Of a stretch of 64,000 nucleotides of DNA, positions 63,284-64,000 are shown one piece after another (the stretch's first letter is position 1; each line of letters starts with the position of its first letter). The position numbers were made by a program, and so were the translations under genes. Location of the stretch: contig UQJP01000012.1 of assembly GCA_900541415.1 (NCBI GenBank), forward strand, positions 1 through 64,000, in the 5' to 3' direction. The notes beneath the pieces are model-generated. The model saw only the letters and a program-made list of their open reading frames with translations. It was not told where the DNA came from and ran no database searches. Source of the DNA: an uncultured Odoribacter sp. (GTDB taxonomy: Bacteria > Bacteroidota > Bacteroidia > Bacteroidales > Marinifilaceae).

Positions 63284-64000
63284 ATGAAAGTTTTAATCAG
63301 TCTATTCCTAATCCTCACATCCGCCTGGGCATTCGGCCAGCAAGATTCTGTGATTATTACCACCCCCACCGACACTCTGATCGTTACTCCGAAACTGAGT
63401 ACAAGCCAGCAAAAACAGCTATTGCGACAGCAGCGGCGCGACTCGATCCGGGCCCATAAAAAAGTATGGACATCGATTCTGGGAGGCCCCTCCTATAATC
63501 CGGAAGCCTCATTGGGAGTGGGAGGAGCTATGCTGATGTCGTTCAGGATGAACAAAAACGACTCGATCAGCCAGCGTTCCTTCATTCCGGTGGGATTTAA
63601 CATTTCAATCAACGGAACTTTCATCGCTGCCGGGGCAGGAACTTTATTCTTCAACGAAAATAAATTCCGCATCTATGTGAAATACGGCTTCCGGACAGAG
63701 CCTGCGAATTTCTATGGCATCGGATACGACCAAATCAAAGAAGGGGAACGCCTGAAAGACCTTTTCGGCAAGGATTCGGTGACTTTCCACAAAACCAGCA
63801 TTCAGTTCAATCCCAAATTCGTATGGGAAATTCTTCCCCACCTATACACGGGAGCGCTGCTCGACATCAATTACGCCAAATCCAAAGATATGTCCTATTT
63901 CATGGAGCAGAACGCAGCCATTCAGAAATATGGTAAAAAATACCATAACATCGGTTTGGGGGCACTTCTTCAATATGATACCCGCGACGATGTAGCCACC
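63284..64000 (+). CDS. Outer-membrane beta-barrel protein, partial (Omp85/surface-antigen-like)
   Basis: Starts ATG at 63284 with a signal peptide (MKVLISLFLILTSAWAFGQQ) and stays open to the window edge, about 239 residues. After a basic linker (LRQQRRDSIRAHKKV) the sequence alternates in beta-barrel style: PSYNPEASLGVGGAMLMSF, NISINGTFIAAGAGTLFF, FRIYVKYGFRTEPANFYGIG and LGALLQYDTRDDVAT. The YDTRDD block and the FYGIGYD pattern resemble C-terminal barrels of the BamA/TamA-like surface antigen family found as short proteins in Bacteroidetes. The C-terminus is missing, so the family call is moderate. Confidence 0.75.
   Translation, partial: MKVLISLFLILTSAWAFGQQDSVIITTPTDTLIVTPKLSTSQQKQLLRQQRRDSIRAHKKVWTSILGGPSYNPEASLGVGGAMLMSFRMNKNDSISQRSFIPVGFNISINGTFIAAGAGTLFFNENKFRIYVKYGFRTEPANFYGIGYDQIKEGERLKDLFGKDSVTFHKTSIQFNPKFVWEILPHLYTGALLDINYAKSKDMSYFMEQNAAIQKYGKKYHNIGLGALLQYDTRDDVAT

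Overview
The window looks like a chromosomal segment from a Bacteroidales gut bacterium, most plausibly of the Odoribacter/Butyricimonas/Alistipes type. This rests on the Bacteroidetes-style promoters (TTTG, 19 bases, TAnnTTTG), the Bacteroidetes order of the division/cell-wall cluster, the Ser-type sulfatases, and a cysteate synthase, the entry enzyme of sulfonolipid synthesis. The placement is by recognition; no database search was possible.

Layout. 1-527: purine-rich stretch and the fmt terminator. 528-10116 (minus): lptF-type permease with fmt, a START-like protein, a YihY-type membrane protein, cysteate synthase, and a GT2 enzyme coupled to a 1020-residue membrane glycosyltransferase/TPR fusion. 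10574-12487 (plus): dnaK. 12542-12906 (minus): a decayed sigma-factor-like gene. 13294-17249 (plus): a second glycosyltransferase pair and a DUF418 membrane protein. 17250-25600 (minus): an engB/MORN/xseA/xseB/dacB/tdk run preceded by rmuC and a DEAD-box helicase. 25680-42412 (minus): a full dcw cluster, mraZ-rsmH-ftsL-ftsI-murE-mraY-murD-ftsW-murG-murC-ftsQ-ftsA-ftsZ, without murF or ddl but with a second complete ftsZ at the end. 42413-45061: 2.6 kb without a convincing protein gene. 45062-49562 (plus): Yip1-like protein, smpB, a TlpA-like thioredoxin, a CoA-transferase and dgt. 49566-62145 (minus): an FtsX/MacB-type permease, then a five-gene set (GH2, two sulfatases, GH36-type, GH29) fit for sulfated, fucosylated host glycans. 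62665-63117: YqeY-like protein. From 63284 (plus): an outer-membrane protein cut by the window edge.

The most unusual content is in the 2.6 kb gap. Three elements (cores 43630-43764, 44118-44262, 44483-44581) share an interleaved helix order that predicts a pseudoknotted RNA. Their helix sequences differ but complementarity is kept, and two of them have a Bacteroidetes -7 box at nearly the same distance on the minus strand. I read them as a small multi-copy family of structured noncoding RNAs that I do not recognise. Other notable points are the tandem ftsZ pair with different C-terminal tails, a three-repeat MraZ operator, the cysteate synthase, and the sulfatase/glycosidase locus without SusC/SusD.
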